Assembly: GCA_016742075.1 (NCBI GenBank)
Contig: JACVCL010000001.1
Span: 62,001-126,000, forward strand
Length of the DNA: 64,000 nt
Source of the DNA: Phycisphaerales bacterium
Lineage (GTDB): Bacteria > Planctomycetota > Phycisphaerae > Phycisphaerales > UBA1924
Direction: 5' to 3'
Part shown: positions 37,392-45,872 of the stretch, piece after piece
How the letters are laid out: every line of letters begins with the position of its first letter
Position numbering within the stretch: the stretch's first letter is position 1
Translations under genes and position numbers: made by a program
Notes under the pieces: generated by a model
Database searches by the model: none
Seen by the model: the letters and a program-made list of their open reading frames with translations, nothing else
Told to the model about the DNA's origin: nothing

Positions 37392-38752
37392 GATCGGCTC
37401 CCGAATCGGCGGTCGATGCGGGCGGCCAGCTCGGCCAGCACCTCGGGCTCGTAGCAGAAGAACGGCCAATCCCGGCGAGAAGCCGTGCGCCACTCGGCGG
37501 CGCGCACCGCGGCGTCGTCCGCCGCCGCACGCAGGCGGGTCAGCTCCTCGGAGTGCATGTGGCGGGCGCCGGCGATGCGGCGGTGCATGTCGGAGTAGAG
37601 CGCCCGGCGCTCGGGGCTTCGGCGGGGGAGGGCGGCGATCTTGGCCACAAGGGCTGACTTCTCCGCCGCGTCGGACTGCCGGCCCAGCATGGCCGGGTTG
37701 TGCGCCGCCGCGTGAGCCCGCCACCTTGCGGCCGCGACCTCGGCGGGGCCGACCGGACGCCCGCCGAGGGGGAGCACGACGTCGGCGGTGGCCAGCGCCA
37801 TCGGTGACAGCGGCTCGCCGAGCCAGTCGCGGAACCACTCCTCGGCGACGGCGTCGTAGGCCCACCCGCCGCGGCCATGGACGAAGAGCTCGCAGCCGAG
37901 TTGCCGCAGCAGCGCGGTCATCAGGATGGCACGGGGGGCCAGGTCGGAGACTTCCCCGGCGGGCTCGGCCGACGAAACCCGCCGGCGGGGAGCCCCCGGA
38001 GCCAGCCGCCAGAGGGGAAGCTCGATGCCCTTGGCCGACGATGCCAGCGGTGCCAGGCCCGCCTCAGGATGCCGGTGCGCGGCGGCGTTGTAGGCGGAGA
38101 TCGCGGGGCCGGGGTCCGAGGTCAGCCGCTCGACCGCCGCCCGGAACGCCGCGGAGCGGTGGAATTCGGTCGCAAACAGCACGGCGTCGGGCTGCACAAG
38201 CCCGCTCAGGAGCCGCTGAACCGCCGCGGCGGTCTGCCGAGCCGCCGATCGCTCGGCGGCGGAGGCCGAGAGGGCCGCGACAGCCGACTCGAATCCCGAG
38301 CGGATCCGGGGCCGCACCGCGCCCGCGAGATCGGGCTGCACGGGGCTGAAGGGCGGGGCGCTCCCGCTGGGCACGCCGACCGCGATCGGAGCTGAGCTGA
38401 GCCGGCCGGTGCGGGCGGCGAGGCGACCGGCGGCGTCACGCACCGGGACCAGCACCGCCGCGGGGTCTTCGTCGTCCTGATCGACCCAGAGCCACACCAC
38501 CGCCGCGCCCGAGCGGCGGGCCGCGGAGACGGCGGCGCAGTACTTGGCGACGATGCCCGGATGCCACCACTGGGCCTGATGGCCGACCATAATGATCGGC
38601 CGGTCGGTGGGTAGCCCGAGCTCGCGGCGGAAGCCGAGGCGGGCGTCGTCCGCCACCCCCCCGCTGCGACTCCGGGCCGCGTGGATCAACAGCGGCCACC
38701 GCGTGCCGTCGGGCTCGATCGTCACGGCCTGCACGGCTTCCGGGGGCGTCAT
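37388..38752 (-). CDS. Hypothetical protein, distantly BshC-like
   Basis: 454 aa, cytoplasmic, no membrane segment. Not a clear family member by eye, but the order of features recalls BshC, the cysteine-adding enzyme of bacillithiol synthesis. An early phosphate-loop-like IIMVGHQAQWWHPGIVAKY stands where BshC has TGQQPGLFGGP..K. Then VVWLWVDQDDEDPA stands where BshC has PVFWVASEDHD, and LAPRAILMTALLRQLGCELF and VHGRGGWAYD near the LSPR..LRP/GGPxE..Y region. The histidine-rich match is partial, so activity is uncertain. Start and stop overlap both neighbours by four bases, implying coupled expression with the GT2 and the binding lipoprotein. Confidence 0.6.
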   Translation of the reverse strand: MTPPEAVQAVTIEPDGTRWPLLIHAARSRSGGVADDARLGFRRELGLPTDRPIIMVGHQAQWWHPGIVAKYCAAVSAARRSGAAVVWLWVDQDDEDPAAVLVPVRDAAGRLAARTGRLSSAPIAVGVPSGSAPPFSPVQPDLAGAVRPRIRSGFESAVAALSASAAERSAARQTAAAVQRLLSGLVQPDAVLFATEFHRSAAFRAAVERLTSDPGPAISAYNAAAHRHPEAGLAPLASSAKGIELPLWRLAPGAPRRRVSSAEPAGEVSDLAPRAILMTALLRQLGCELFVHGRGGWAYDAVAEEWFRDWLGEPLSPMALATADVVLPLGGRPVGPAEVAAARWRAHAAAHNPAMLGRQSDAAEKSALVAKIAALPRRSPERRALYSDMHRRIAGARHMHSEELTRLRAAADDAAVRAAEWRTASRRDWPFFCYEPEVLAELAARIDRRFGSRS

Positions 38753-39537
38753 GCGCAGCCGGGCACGGCGTCAGCCCGCTCGACGCCCAGGCAGCGGGCG
38801 CAGAGGCCGGCCCGGGCTTCTTCCGGCAGACGCTCGCCGAGCCGGAGGATGTCCCGGTGCAGGGTCTGGCGGTAGTGCTCGAGCCGGACGGCGTCGTCGT
38901 CGAGCACGCCGCCGAAATTGCGGGTGCGGTCCTTGTAGATCAGACGCACGGGGATCTCGGTGATGCGCAGCGGCTCGGCGGCCGCCTGGGCCCAGAACTG
39001 CAGGGGAAAGGCGTATCCGTCGACGTCGAGCTTGAGATTGGCCAGCGCCCGCACCCGATAGGCCTTGAATCCGCAGAAAGCGTCGGTGAGGTTGAGGCCC
39101 AGCCGGTCGTTGAGTTCCCGGGTGATCTGGGCGTTGACCCGCCGGCGGTTCTCGGGGGGCAGGTCGTCGCCGTCGAGGGATCGCAGATAGCGCGAGCCGC
39201 TGACCACATCCCACTTCCCGGTGGCCGCGGCGGCCAGAAAGTCGGGGATCGACTCGGGCTCGTGCTGCTCGTCGCAGTCCATGGTGACCACCCAGTCGAA
39301 CCGGTCGACGGCGGCCCAGCGGAAGGCGTCCATCAGGCTGCGGCCGTACCCGCGGTTCCGGGCGTGGCGGATGACCTCGACCGGGTGCCGGGGCAGAAGA
39401 CAGGGCGTGTCGTCGGTCGACCCGTCGTCGATCACGAGCACCGACCCGCCTTCCGGAACGAACGCCCGCAGGCGCTGCAGCACGCGATCCACGTAGCGGG
39501 ATTCGTTAAAGACCGGAATGGCGATCAGCGTCCGCAT
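38749..39537 (-). CDS. Family 2 glycosyltransferase
   Basis: GT-A fold glycosyltransferase of the DPM1/DPG synthase-like branch, 262 aa. RTLIAIPVFNESRYVDRVL at the start, nucleotide-sugar binding by VLVIDDGSTDDT, the metal site VVTMDCDEQHEPESIPDFL (DxD-like) and the acceptor region GSRYL. No C-terminal membrane helices, so it is soluble or peripheral. The track ORF is 43 codons longer; the ATG of MRTLIAIPVF is chosen because a TAGCAT box lies seven bases upstream. First gene of the three-gene overlapping operon. Acceptor unknown; polyprenyl phosphate is the commonest in this branch. Confidence 0.88.
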   Translation of the reverse strand: MRTLIAIPVFNESRYVDRVLQRLRAFVPEGGSVLVIDDGSTDDTPCLLPRHPVEVIRHARNRGYGRSLMDAFRWAAVDRFDWVVTMDCDEQHEPESIPDFLAAAATGKWDVVSGSRYLRSLDGDDLPPENRRRVNAQITRELNDRLGLNLTDAFCGFKAYRVRALANLKLDVDGYAFPLQFWAQAAAEPLRITEIPVRLIYKDRTRNFGGVLDDDAVRLEHYRQTLHRDILRLGERLPEEARAGLCARCLGVERADAVPGCA

Positions 39538-39550
39538 ATCCCGGATGCTA
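39538..39550 (-). promoter_or_regulatory. -10 box 7 nt before the GT2 operon (leaderless type)
   Basis: On the minus strand TAGCAT, seven bases, ATG. The spacing is one base longer than the six-base group. Confidence 0.4.
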
Positions 39551-39755
39551 GTGCCGCGGCCGCGGCCCGGACGACCCTGCTTCTCGGACTTGTGCCGCGG
39601 ACCGGGGGCCCGCCGGGCCCGCCGGACGGGACGGGGCGATTGTGAAGTTTCCGATCTGCGGAACACGGCCCTGATCGGGGCGGTCGGCTGTGCCGATGGT
39701 CCATGGGGAGTGACCCGCCGAGGTCGCCGGGGACCAAGACGGAGGCCGCAGACCC

Positions 39756-40934
39756 GTGGGCAGCGAACGCTTCATCGACCTGAGCAGACTGAACGAGGCC
39801 GCCCGCGAGGAGCTGCTCAACCGGCTCGACCGCGACGCGGGCTCCCGCAAGCCGTCGAACCGGCGCGGGCCGCAGCGGCTGAGCTACCGCGCCTCCGACA
39901 TCGCGATGACGATCTCGCACCCGGGCGGCAGCCTGTCGCGCTTCCTGGTCTCGGCGCGAAATCTCTCGGCGGGGGGCATGGCGTTCATCCACGGCGGCTA
40001 CCTGCACGTCGGCACCGAGTGCCGGCTGGTGCTCGTGCCGCTGGCCGGTCCGCCGAAGGTGCTGGCGGGGACCGTCCGCCGCTGCCGCCACCTCACGCGC
40101 CATCTTCACGAGGTGGGCATCGAGTTCTACGAGAAGATCGACCCGACACACTTCTGCGACCCGCTGAAGCCCGACCGGGCGCCGCAGGTGACCAGCGCCG
40201 CCTCGCTGGCGCAACGCGCATCCGCGGCGGTGCCGGCCATCGACGGCACGATGCTGTACGTCAGCAACAGCGACCTCGACCGGCAGGTCATGCAGCAGCG
40301 GCTGGCGATGGCCGGGGTGAACGTGGTGACGGCCGACTGCATCGGCGTCGCGGCCGATCACGTCAAGCGTCTGCCGCTGCAGTTGGTGATGGTCGAGATG
40401 AACCTGGCCGAGTCCTCAGGCGCAGAATCGGTCAGGCGGATCCGCGAGGCGGGCTACACCGGCCCGATGATCGCTGTGGCGTCTTCTGACAGCGAGGAGC
40501 AGCAGACGCAGGGACGATCGGCCGACGCCGTGCTGCCACGCCCCTTCACCGCCACGGCGCTGCTGAGCATCGTGCGGTCGAAGATGCAGCGCCCGGAGAC
40601 CGCCGCGCAGGAGACCGAGCCGATCTGGAGCGACCGCGTGACGCGGGGTGAGGATCCGCGGCCGATCGAGAAGTACGTGCAGGAGGTGCGGCAACTCTCG
40701 GTGGCGGCGCGCCGCATGGCCGACTGCGGCGACTGGGCGCGGCTGCGGACGATCGTCGCCTCGCTCCGGGGCTCGGGCACGGGGTACGGATTCCCCGCCG
40801 TGACCGAGGCCGGGAAGCTGGCCTCTCAGGCGTTCGACCGCAACGAGCCGCCGGAGGACCTGCGCCGGCGGGTCGACTATCTGCTGGAGATCTGCGACCG
40901 GCTGTCGGCCGCGGCTCCGCCCAAGGCGGCGTGA
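39756..40934 (+). CDS. PilZ-domain protein with degenerate receiver and Hpt-like regions
   Basis: 392 aa in three parts. Residues ~35-130 look like PilZ, the cyclic-di-GMP-binding fold (RRGPQRLSYR, LVSARNLSAGGMAF, EVGIEFY). The usual RxxxR...D/NxSxxG pattern is largely present, so ligand binding is plausible. Residues ~161-290 follow a CheY-like receiver (MLYVSNSDLDRQVMQQRL...RIREAGYTGPMIAV...VLPRPF). The acidic pair is absent, the phospho-Asp is Glu214 (VEMNL) and the lysine is arginine, so it is a pseudo-receiver. Residues ~310-385 are helical, with SLRGSGTGYGF resembling an Hpt phosphotransfer site in which the His is Ala335. It stands alone, divergent from the GT2 operon. Confidence 0.75.
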   Translation: MGSERFIDLSRLNEAAREELLNRLDRDAGSRKPSNRRGPQRLSYRASDIAMTISHPGGSLSRFLVSARNLSAGGMAFIHGGYLHVGTECRLVLVPLAGPPKVLAGTVRRCRHLTRHLHEVGIEFYEKIDPTHFCDPLKPDRAPQVTSAASLAQRASAAVPAIDGTMLYVSNSDLDRQVMQQRLAMAGVNVVTADCIGVAADHVKRLPLQLVMVEMNLAESSGAESVRRIREAGYTGPMIAVASSDSEEQQTQGRSADAVLPRPFTATALLSIVRSKMQRPETAAQETEPIWSDRVTRGEDPRPIEKYVQEVRQLSVAARRMADCGDWARLRTIVASLRGSGTGYGFPAVTEAGKLASQAFDRNEPPEDLRRRVDYLLEICDRLSAAAPPKAA

Positions 40935-40944
40935 AGCGCGGGGG

Positions 40945-42045
40945 CTACTCCGCGGCGACCCTCAGATCGACGAGTTTCCGCTGGCGTATCCGCTCGTTGC
41001 CGAGCTGGCCGCAGGCGGCCATGGTGTCGCGGCCCTTGGTGCGGCGGCGTTTGCAGTACTGACCCGCGTCCTGGAGCGCACTCAGGAACCGCTGCACCGA
41101 GTCCTCGGTGGGGGCCTCCCACGGCGAACCGCGGCGCGGGTTGTAGGGGATGACGTTGACGCAGCAGCGCACGCCCCGGAGCAGCAGGGCCAGCTCTGCC
41201 GCGTGCTCGGCCCCGTCGTTGATGCCGGGGATGAGCACGTACTCGGCGCAGATGTGCCCGTTGGCCCGCAGGGGCCAGTCGCGGAGCACGGGGATGAGCT
41301 GCCCCAGCGGCACGGCGCGGTTGATCGGCATGATGCGCGAGCGGATCTCGTCGTTCGGCGCGTTGATCGACACCGCGAGGTTCAGCTGCCGCCACCCCTG
41401 ACGCAGCACCCGCTCGCGCATCATCGCCAGGCCATCGGTGCGTCCGACCGTGGAGACCGTGATGTGGCTCATGGCCACCGAGGGGCCGCGGTGATCGGTG
41501 AGCACCTCGATGGCCGCGAGCACGTTCTCGGCGTTGTCCAGCGGCTCGCCCATGCCCATGAACACGATGTTTTTGATCGGGCGGCCCAGCCCGTGCCGCG
41601 CCGCGTACCACTGCTGCACGATCTCGGCCGGGGTGAGCGAGCGCAGCAAGCCCATCTGGGCCGTCTCGCAGAAGGTGCAGCCCATGGCGCAGCCCACCTG
41701 GCTCGACACGCACAGCGTGAGCGTTGTCCGGATGCTCGAACGCATCGGGATCACGACCGACTCGGTTTCCAGCGCGGCGTCGCCCAGCCGCGGCACGCCC
41801 GGAACGGGGAGCAGGAACTTCGTGACCGGACCTTCCGGGCTGTGGGTGACGAGCGTGCGGCCGATCGGCGGAACCACCGATCGCCAGGCCTCGACCTCGC
41901 CGGGACCCCGCCGGTAGAACGAGGCATAGAGACCGAGCCAGCGGTCCCTCGGACCGGCGAGCCCCGACCCGGCGCAGGCGTCGGCGAACGCCGCGGCGGT
42001 CAGGCCCAGCGGGTTAGGAAGCGGCGTGATGCTCGGCTGGGTCAT
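40945..42045 (-). CDS. rlmN: 23S rRNA (adenine-2503-C2)-methyltransferase RlmN (radical SAM)
   Basis: Radical-SAM enzyme methylating A2503 of 23S rRNA, and usually A37 of some tRNAs, via a protein-bound methyl cysteine. 366 aa. The iron-sulfur motif is GCAMGCTFCETAQMG (CxxxCxxC). NIVFMGMGEPLDN binds SAM, SINAPNDEIRSRIMPINR is the family core, and the methyl-carrying cysteines are in VRCCVNVIPYNP and GQYCKRRRTKGRD near the end. Start placed at the ATG of MTQPSITPLPNPLGL; the track ORF adds 36 residues that look non-coding. Cfr is the paralog to exclude; the length and housekeeping context favour RlmN. Confidence 0.93.
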   Translation of the reverse strand: MTQPSITPLPNPLGLTAAAFADACAGSGLAGPRDRWLGLYASFYRRGPGEVEAWRSVVPPIGRTLVTHSPEGPVTKFLLPVPGVPRLGDAALETESVVIPMRSSIRTTLTLCVSSQVGCAMGCTFCETAQMGLLRSLTPAEIVQQWYAARHGLGRPIKNIVFMGMGEPLDNAENVLAAIEVLTDHRGPSVAMSHITVSTVGRTDGLAMMRERVLRQGWRQLNLAVSINAPNDEIRSRIMPINRAVPLGQLIPVLRDWPLRANGHICAEYVLIPGINDGAEHAAELALLLRGVRCCVNVIPYNPRRGSPWEAPTEDSVQRFLSALQDAGQYCKRRRTKGRDTMAACGQLGNERIRQRKLVDLRVAAE

Positions 42046-42155
42046 GGGCGGAGGTCCGGCCTCGGTCGATGGCGGAAAGACTAGGCTGATCCCGTCGAAC
42101 ACGCGGCGGACACCGGCCGTAGGTTCGTCCATCCGCGGCACTCGACGGAGCACCG

Positions 42156-43094
42156 ATGACGCCCCCTTCCCCGACCCCGGCCACGCCGACCCCCGATACC
42201 AATCGCGCGACGCTCACGGGCGGCGTCGCCCCTTCAGGCCGGCCTTCTCCAGCGCCGCCCGACGACGAGGTCACACCGCTTGAGGCCATCGCGGACCCCG
42301 CGGCCCGATCGGTCGTTGAGCGGATGCGGCGGGTCGCGCCGCAGGCCGATCCGGTGCGGCGGCTGCCCGACGTCCACCCCTCGCGGATACCGCGGCACGT
42401 GGCGATCATCATGGACGGCAACGGCCGTTGGGCTCAGGAGCGCGGCTTTCCCCGGGTGTTCGGCCACCGCAACGGCGCGGCGGCCGTGCGGCGGACGATC
42501 GAGGAGGCCGGCCGGCTCGGCATCGAGTGCCTGACACTCTTCAGCTTCTCGAGCGAGAACTGGCGCCGTCCTTCGGAGGAAGTCGGCGAGTTGATGCGGC
42601 TCTATCTCGCGTACATGGACGGCGAGCGCGACGAGTTCGTCCGGCGCAACATCCGGTTCCGCCAGATCGGGCGGCGCGACGGCCTGCCGGCAGAAGGGCT
42701 GGCCGCGCTCGACCGCATGGTCGACGCGACGCGCTCGTGCACGGGGCCGGTGCTCTGCCTGGCGGTGAACTACGGCGGGCGTGCCGAGATCGCCGATGCC
42801 TGCCGCGCGATCGCGGCCAAGGCCGCCCGCGGCGAGATCGACCCCGAGTCCGTCGACGAGTCGACCGTGGGTGGACACCTCTACACCGCGGGGCTTCCCG
42901 ATCCGGACCTGCTCATCCGCACGGCGGGCGAGATGCGCATCAGCAACTACCTCTTGTGGCAGATCAGCTACGCCGAGCTCTACGTGACCGATGTTTACTG
43001 GCCCGACTTCGGCTCGGAGGACCTTCGTGAGGCGGTCCGGGCCTTCTCCCAGCGCCGCCGCCGATTCGGCGCGACCACCGAAGCCGGCCCCTGA
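42156..43094 (+). CDS. uppS: Isoprenyl transferase (undecaprenyl diphosphate synthase)
   Basis: Cis-prenyltransferase building the C55 carrier lipid for peptidoglycan, using the FPP-type product of the ispA gene in this window. Core motifs: HVAIIMDGNGRWAQERG (catalytic Asp and diphosphate loop), GHRNGAAAVRRTI, LTLFSFSSENWRRP, and the IPP site DLLIRTAGEMRISNYLLWQ then YAELYVTDVYWPDF. The usual RTSGE is RTAGE here. About 75 disordered Pro/Ala-rich residues precede the core; with GGAG before ATG 42156 I keep the long form, 312 aa against ~250 in E. coli. Confidence 0.94.
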   Translation: MTPPSPTPATPTPDTNRATLTGGVAPSGRPSPAPPDDEVTPLEAIADPAARSVVERMRRVAPQADPVRRLPDVHPSRIPRHVAIIMDGNGRWAQERGFPRVFGHRNGAAAVRRTIEEAGRLGIECLTLFSFSSENWRRPSEEVGELMRLYLAYMDGERDEFVRRNIRFRQIGRRDGLPAEGLAALDRMVDATRSCTGPVLCLAVNYGGRAEIADACRAIAAKAARGEIDPESVDESTVGGHLYTAGLPDPDLLIRTAGEMRISNYLLWQISYAELYVTDVYWPDFGSEDLREAVRAFSQRRRRFGATTEAGP

Positions 43095-43100
43095 ACCCGG

Positions 43101-43112
43101 TAGTCTGTGGCC
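43101..43112 (+). promoter_or_regulatory. -10 box 6 nt before ATG 43113 (leaderless)
   Basis: TAGTCT, six bases, ATG. It lies just after the uppS stop codon. Confidence 0.45.
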
Positions 43113-44045
43113 ATGACCGGCCCGGCGCCGACCCCCTCCCGCCCGACCGAAGCCGACCGCTCGCGATTCGACGCCGCGGTGGTGTTGCTCGGCGGCGAGG
43201 TGCTCCGTTGGCGCGACGGCGAGGCCACCCTGCGACTGCCCGGCGGAGAGGCTCCGCGGCTGGCGGTGTCGTGGGGCACCCTCGACACCCAGTCCGCGGT
43301 GGGGCTTTCGGTCCTCGACGCCGCGGACACGGCCCTCGAGATCGGACCGATGCTGAACCTTCCCGCGCCCGCCGGGCTGCTGGCCGACCTCCGGCGGATT
43401 GAGGGCCGGCTGCGGCCGAGGCTCGTGAGCACCGCGGCCCTCACCGGCCCGGCCCGGCTCATGTGCCGGCGGGACGGCTTCGGCGACCTGCTGCGGGCCG
43501 TGAGCGTGGGAAGCGGATCCGCCCGCGGGGCGTGGTGGGTCACCACCCGGCACCTCGACGACTGGGGCGTCACGTTCGAGGACGTGATGGCCGCGGCGGT
43601 GGCCAACGCGCGAGCCTGCTTCGGGCCCCGGTCGCTGGTGCCGCTGCCATCGGCCCGCGGCGTACTGGCCATGGTGACGCCGAGGGAGCGATCGGGCAGC
43701 GCCGTGTTCGTGCTCGACACCCTGCTCCCGTGGGTCGATCCGGGGGTCGGGGCGGTGTTCAGCGTTCCGACCGATGACGCGTTGCTCGTGCTGCCGCTGA
43801 GCCCGGGGTCCGGGGCCGGCCCGCTGGCCGAGCTCGTCCGCGTCACCCTCGGCATCGACGCCGAGCGGAGCGCGGGCGGCGGTGAGACGCTCTCGGATCA
43901 GGTTTTCTGGTGGCACGGCGGACGGGCCGGGGCCATCGAACACGTGCCGATGACCGCGATCACGGAGCGGCGGGGGCAGCGGGTGCACCTGGAAGCCGAG
44001 GGCACAGTGGCCCGGCTTCTTCGGCTGCTCGGAGAGATCGACTAG
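43113..44045 (+). CDS. Hypothetical protein, possibly DUF1444-like
   Basis: 310 aa, soluble, no signal peptide. Not firmly recognised. The arrangement recalls DUF1444/YtpQ-type proteins: a helical head, then RHLDDWGVTFEDVMAAAVAN, then a strand-rich part with AVFSVPTDDALLVLP, and DQVFWWHGGRAGAIEHV near the end. This resemblance is an impression only. It sits between uppS and cdsA on the same strand, so a link to envelope-lipid synthesis is possible by context but not shown. ATG 43113 is chosen over GTG 43107 because of the -10 box spacing. Confidence 0.6.
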   Translation: MTGPAPTPSRPTEADRSRFDAAVVLLGGEVLRWRDGEATLRLPGGEAPRLAVSWGTLDTQSAVGLSVLDAADTALEIGPMLNLPAPAGLLADLRRIEGRLRPRLVSTAALTGPARLMCRRDGFGDLLRAVSVGSGSARGAWWVTTRHLDDWGVTFEDVMAAAVANARACFGPRSLVPLPSARGVLAMVTPRERSGSAVFVLDTLLPWVDPGVGAVFSVPTDDALLVLPLSPGSGAGPLAELVRVTLGIDAERSAGGGETLSDQVFWWHGGRAGAIEHVPMTAITERRGQRVHLEAEGTVARLLRLLGEID

Positions 44046-44070
44046 CTCCGGGCCCGGACCGGTCTTCCTG

Positions 44071-44082
44071 TATCTTCCGGGC
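44071..44082 (+). promoter_or_regulatory. -10 box 6 nt before cdsA GTG (leaderless)
   Basis: TATCTT, six bases, GTG. There is no Shine-Dalgarno sequence before this start. Confidence 0.5.
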
Positions 44083-44949
44083 GTGCTCCGCCAACGCCTG
44101 CTGCTGGGACCCGTCCTGATCGCCGCGCTTGTGGGGGCCGTCTGGCTCGACGAGTTCATCGGCGCGACCACCGGCTACAAGGCGGTGGTGCTGCTTCCGA
44201 TCCTCACGGGCATGGGCATCCTGGCGGGCCTCGAACTGGTGAACATCTTCAAGCTCGAGGGCTTGGCGGGCTCGAGGTTCGTCACGTGCACGGCGATCGT
44301 CGCGGGGGTGCTGACGGCCAGTTTCGCCCGCGGCGAGGCGGGGCGGGTGTCGGGCATCGCGGTGACCGTCACGGTGGCCGCTGTGGTGCTCCTGGGCGCC
44401 CTGATCTACTACTCGCGGCACCAGGAGGTGGAGGGTGTCTCGAAGAGCGCGGCGATGACCCTTCTGGCGTTCGTCTGGGTGGGGCTGATGGGGGGCCTGG
44501 TGCTGGCGCTGCGGAAGGAGTTCGACGCCTGGGTGATGCTGGGCGTCATCATCATCACCAAGATGTTCGACTCCGGGGCCTATTTCACGGGGCGGGCGAT
44601 CGGCCGGACCAAGCTCATCCCCTGGCTGAGCCCCGGGAAGACGGTGGAAGGGCTGCTGGGCGGCCTGGCCGTCTCGACCGGTCTGGGGGTGCTGGGAGCG
44701 TGGCTGTGCGGACGCTGCCAGCTTTCGGTTCGGCCTGACCTGCTCACCGGAGCCATTCTGGGGATGGTCTTCGGGCTGGTGGGTCAGGCGGGCGACCTGA
44801 TGGCGAGCCTGCTGAAACGCGATGCCGGGATCAAGGATTACTCCGGCGCCCTGCCGGGTTTCGGCGGGGTCATGGACGTGCTCGACTCGCCGCTGCTCGT
44901 GGCCCCCGTGGCCTACTGGCTGCTGATCGCCGTCGCCCACTCGGGCTGA
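44083..44949 (+). CDS. cdsA: Phosphatidate cytidylyltransferase
   Basis: Integral membrane enzyme making CDP-diacylglycerol from phosphatidic acid and CTP. 288 aa with about seven hydrophobic segments. The C-terminal family signature is present as SLLKRDAGIKDYSGALPGFG then GVMDVLDS. Compared with the common GHGG.LDRxDS, the histidine is phenylalanine (GFGG) and the arginine is absent, so it is a divergent member. FDSGAYFTGRAIGRTKL is the upstream conserved patch holding an aspartate of the metal site. Linked with uppS two genes upstream, a frequent bacterial arrangement. Confidence 0.9.
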   Translation: MLRQRLLLGPVLIAALVGAVWLDEFIGATTGYKAVVLLPILTGMGILAGLELVNIFKLEGLAGSRFVTCTAIVAGVLTASFARGEAGRVSGIAVTVTVAAVVLLGALIYYSRHQEVEGVSKSAAMTLLAFVWVGLMGGLVLALRKEFDAWVMLGVIIITKMFDSGAYFTGRAIGRTKLIPWLSPGKTVEGLLGGLAVSTGLGVLGAWLCGRCQLSVRPDLLTGAILGMVFGLVGQAGDLMASLLKRDAGIKDYSGALPGFGGVMDVLDSPLLVAPVAYWLLIAVAHSG

Positions 44950-45038
44950 AGCGGTGGATCGGCGACCGCCGGACGGTTCGGCCACCGCGGGACGGGGATC
45001 GGTGATACACTTGGGACGGTGGGCAGTCGGAGATTCGG

Positions 45039-45854
45039 ATGGGCGTAACCGCGAAGCTGCTGGCACTGTACCGGGTGGATCAACAACTCAGAGGTCTGCG
45101 CTCCCGCCTCAGGCAGGCCGAGGGGTACCTGAAGGAACAGGAACGTCTGCTCGCCGAGCTCTCGGCCAAGAGCGACGCTCTGGCCGGCCAGGTGCGTCAG
45201 CTCGAGGCCACCGCCCACAACGACGAGAACGAGTTCAAGGGTCTCGACGCGAAGATCGAGAAGCTCCGCGAGCGGATGAACACCGCCAAGACCAGCAAGG
45301 AGCACGGCGCCCTGCTGACCGAAATCTCCACGCTCAAGGCCGACCGCTCGCAGATCGAGGAGCGGGCCTTGGAGTCGATGACCAAGCTCGACGCCCTTCG
45401 GAAGCAGCTGGCCGAGTTTCAGGCCGCTCGGACCGAACGGGAGAAGGTCCGGGTCGTCGCCCGGAAGGAGCGGGACGAGCGCGAGGTCGAGATCAAGGAC
45501 CGCGTGGCCGAGCTCGAAAACGAGCGTTCGGCGGCCCTCGCTCAGGTGCCCAAAGAGGCGATGAAGGCCTACAGCGACCTGATGACCCTCGACCCCGACA
45601 ACGTGATGGCGGCGGTCGAGGAACAGGACCGCCGCTCGCTCGAATACACGTGCGGGGCCTGCTACACCCATCTGCCGATCGAGCAGGTCTCGGTGCTGCT
45701 CAAGAAGGGCGACATCACCAAGTGCCCGTCGTGCAGCGTTCTGCTCTACATGGAGCAGGACCTGAAAGACTCCATCGCCGCCAGCCAGGAGAAGAAGGCC
45801 GCGAGCCAGGAGAAGAAAAAGGGCGGCGGCAAGGCGGCGGTTGCGGACAAGTGA
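45039..45854 (+). CDS. Coiled-coil protein with C4 zinc ribbon
   Basis: 271 aa. Residues ~10-190 are a long heptad-rich coiled coil (LKEQERLLAELSAKSDALAG and so on). A zinc ribbon follows, YTCGACYTHLPIEQ ... TKCPSCSVLLYME (CxxC, ~25 residues, CxxC), then a Lys-rich tail with a repeated SQEKKAASQEKKK. This matches the bacterial C4-type zinc-ribbon/coiled-coil family often found near DNA- or RNA-metabolism genes (CT398/FlgZ-like), for which I know no firm biochemical role. CGGAG precedes the ATG, and TACACT about 30 bases upstream is a likely -10. Confidence 0.85.
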   Translation: MGVTAKLLALYRVDQQLRGLRSRLRQAEGYLKEQERLLAELSAKSDALAGQVRQLEATAHNDENEFKGLDAKIEKLRERMNTAKTSKEHGALLTEISTLKADRSQIEERALESMTKLDALRKQLAEFQAARTEREKVRVVARKERDEREVEIKDRVAELENERSAALAQVPKEAMKAYSDLMTLDPDNVMAAVEEQDRRSLEYTCGACYTHLPIEQVSVLLKKGDITKCPSCSVLLYMEQDLKDSIAASQEKKAASQEKKKGGGKAAVADK

Positions 45855-45872
45855 TCCGCGCCGGGCCGGCGG

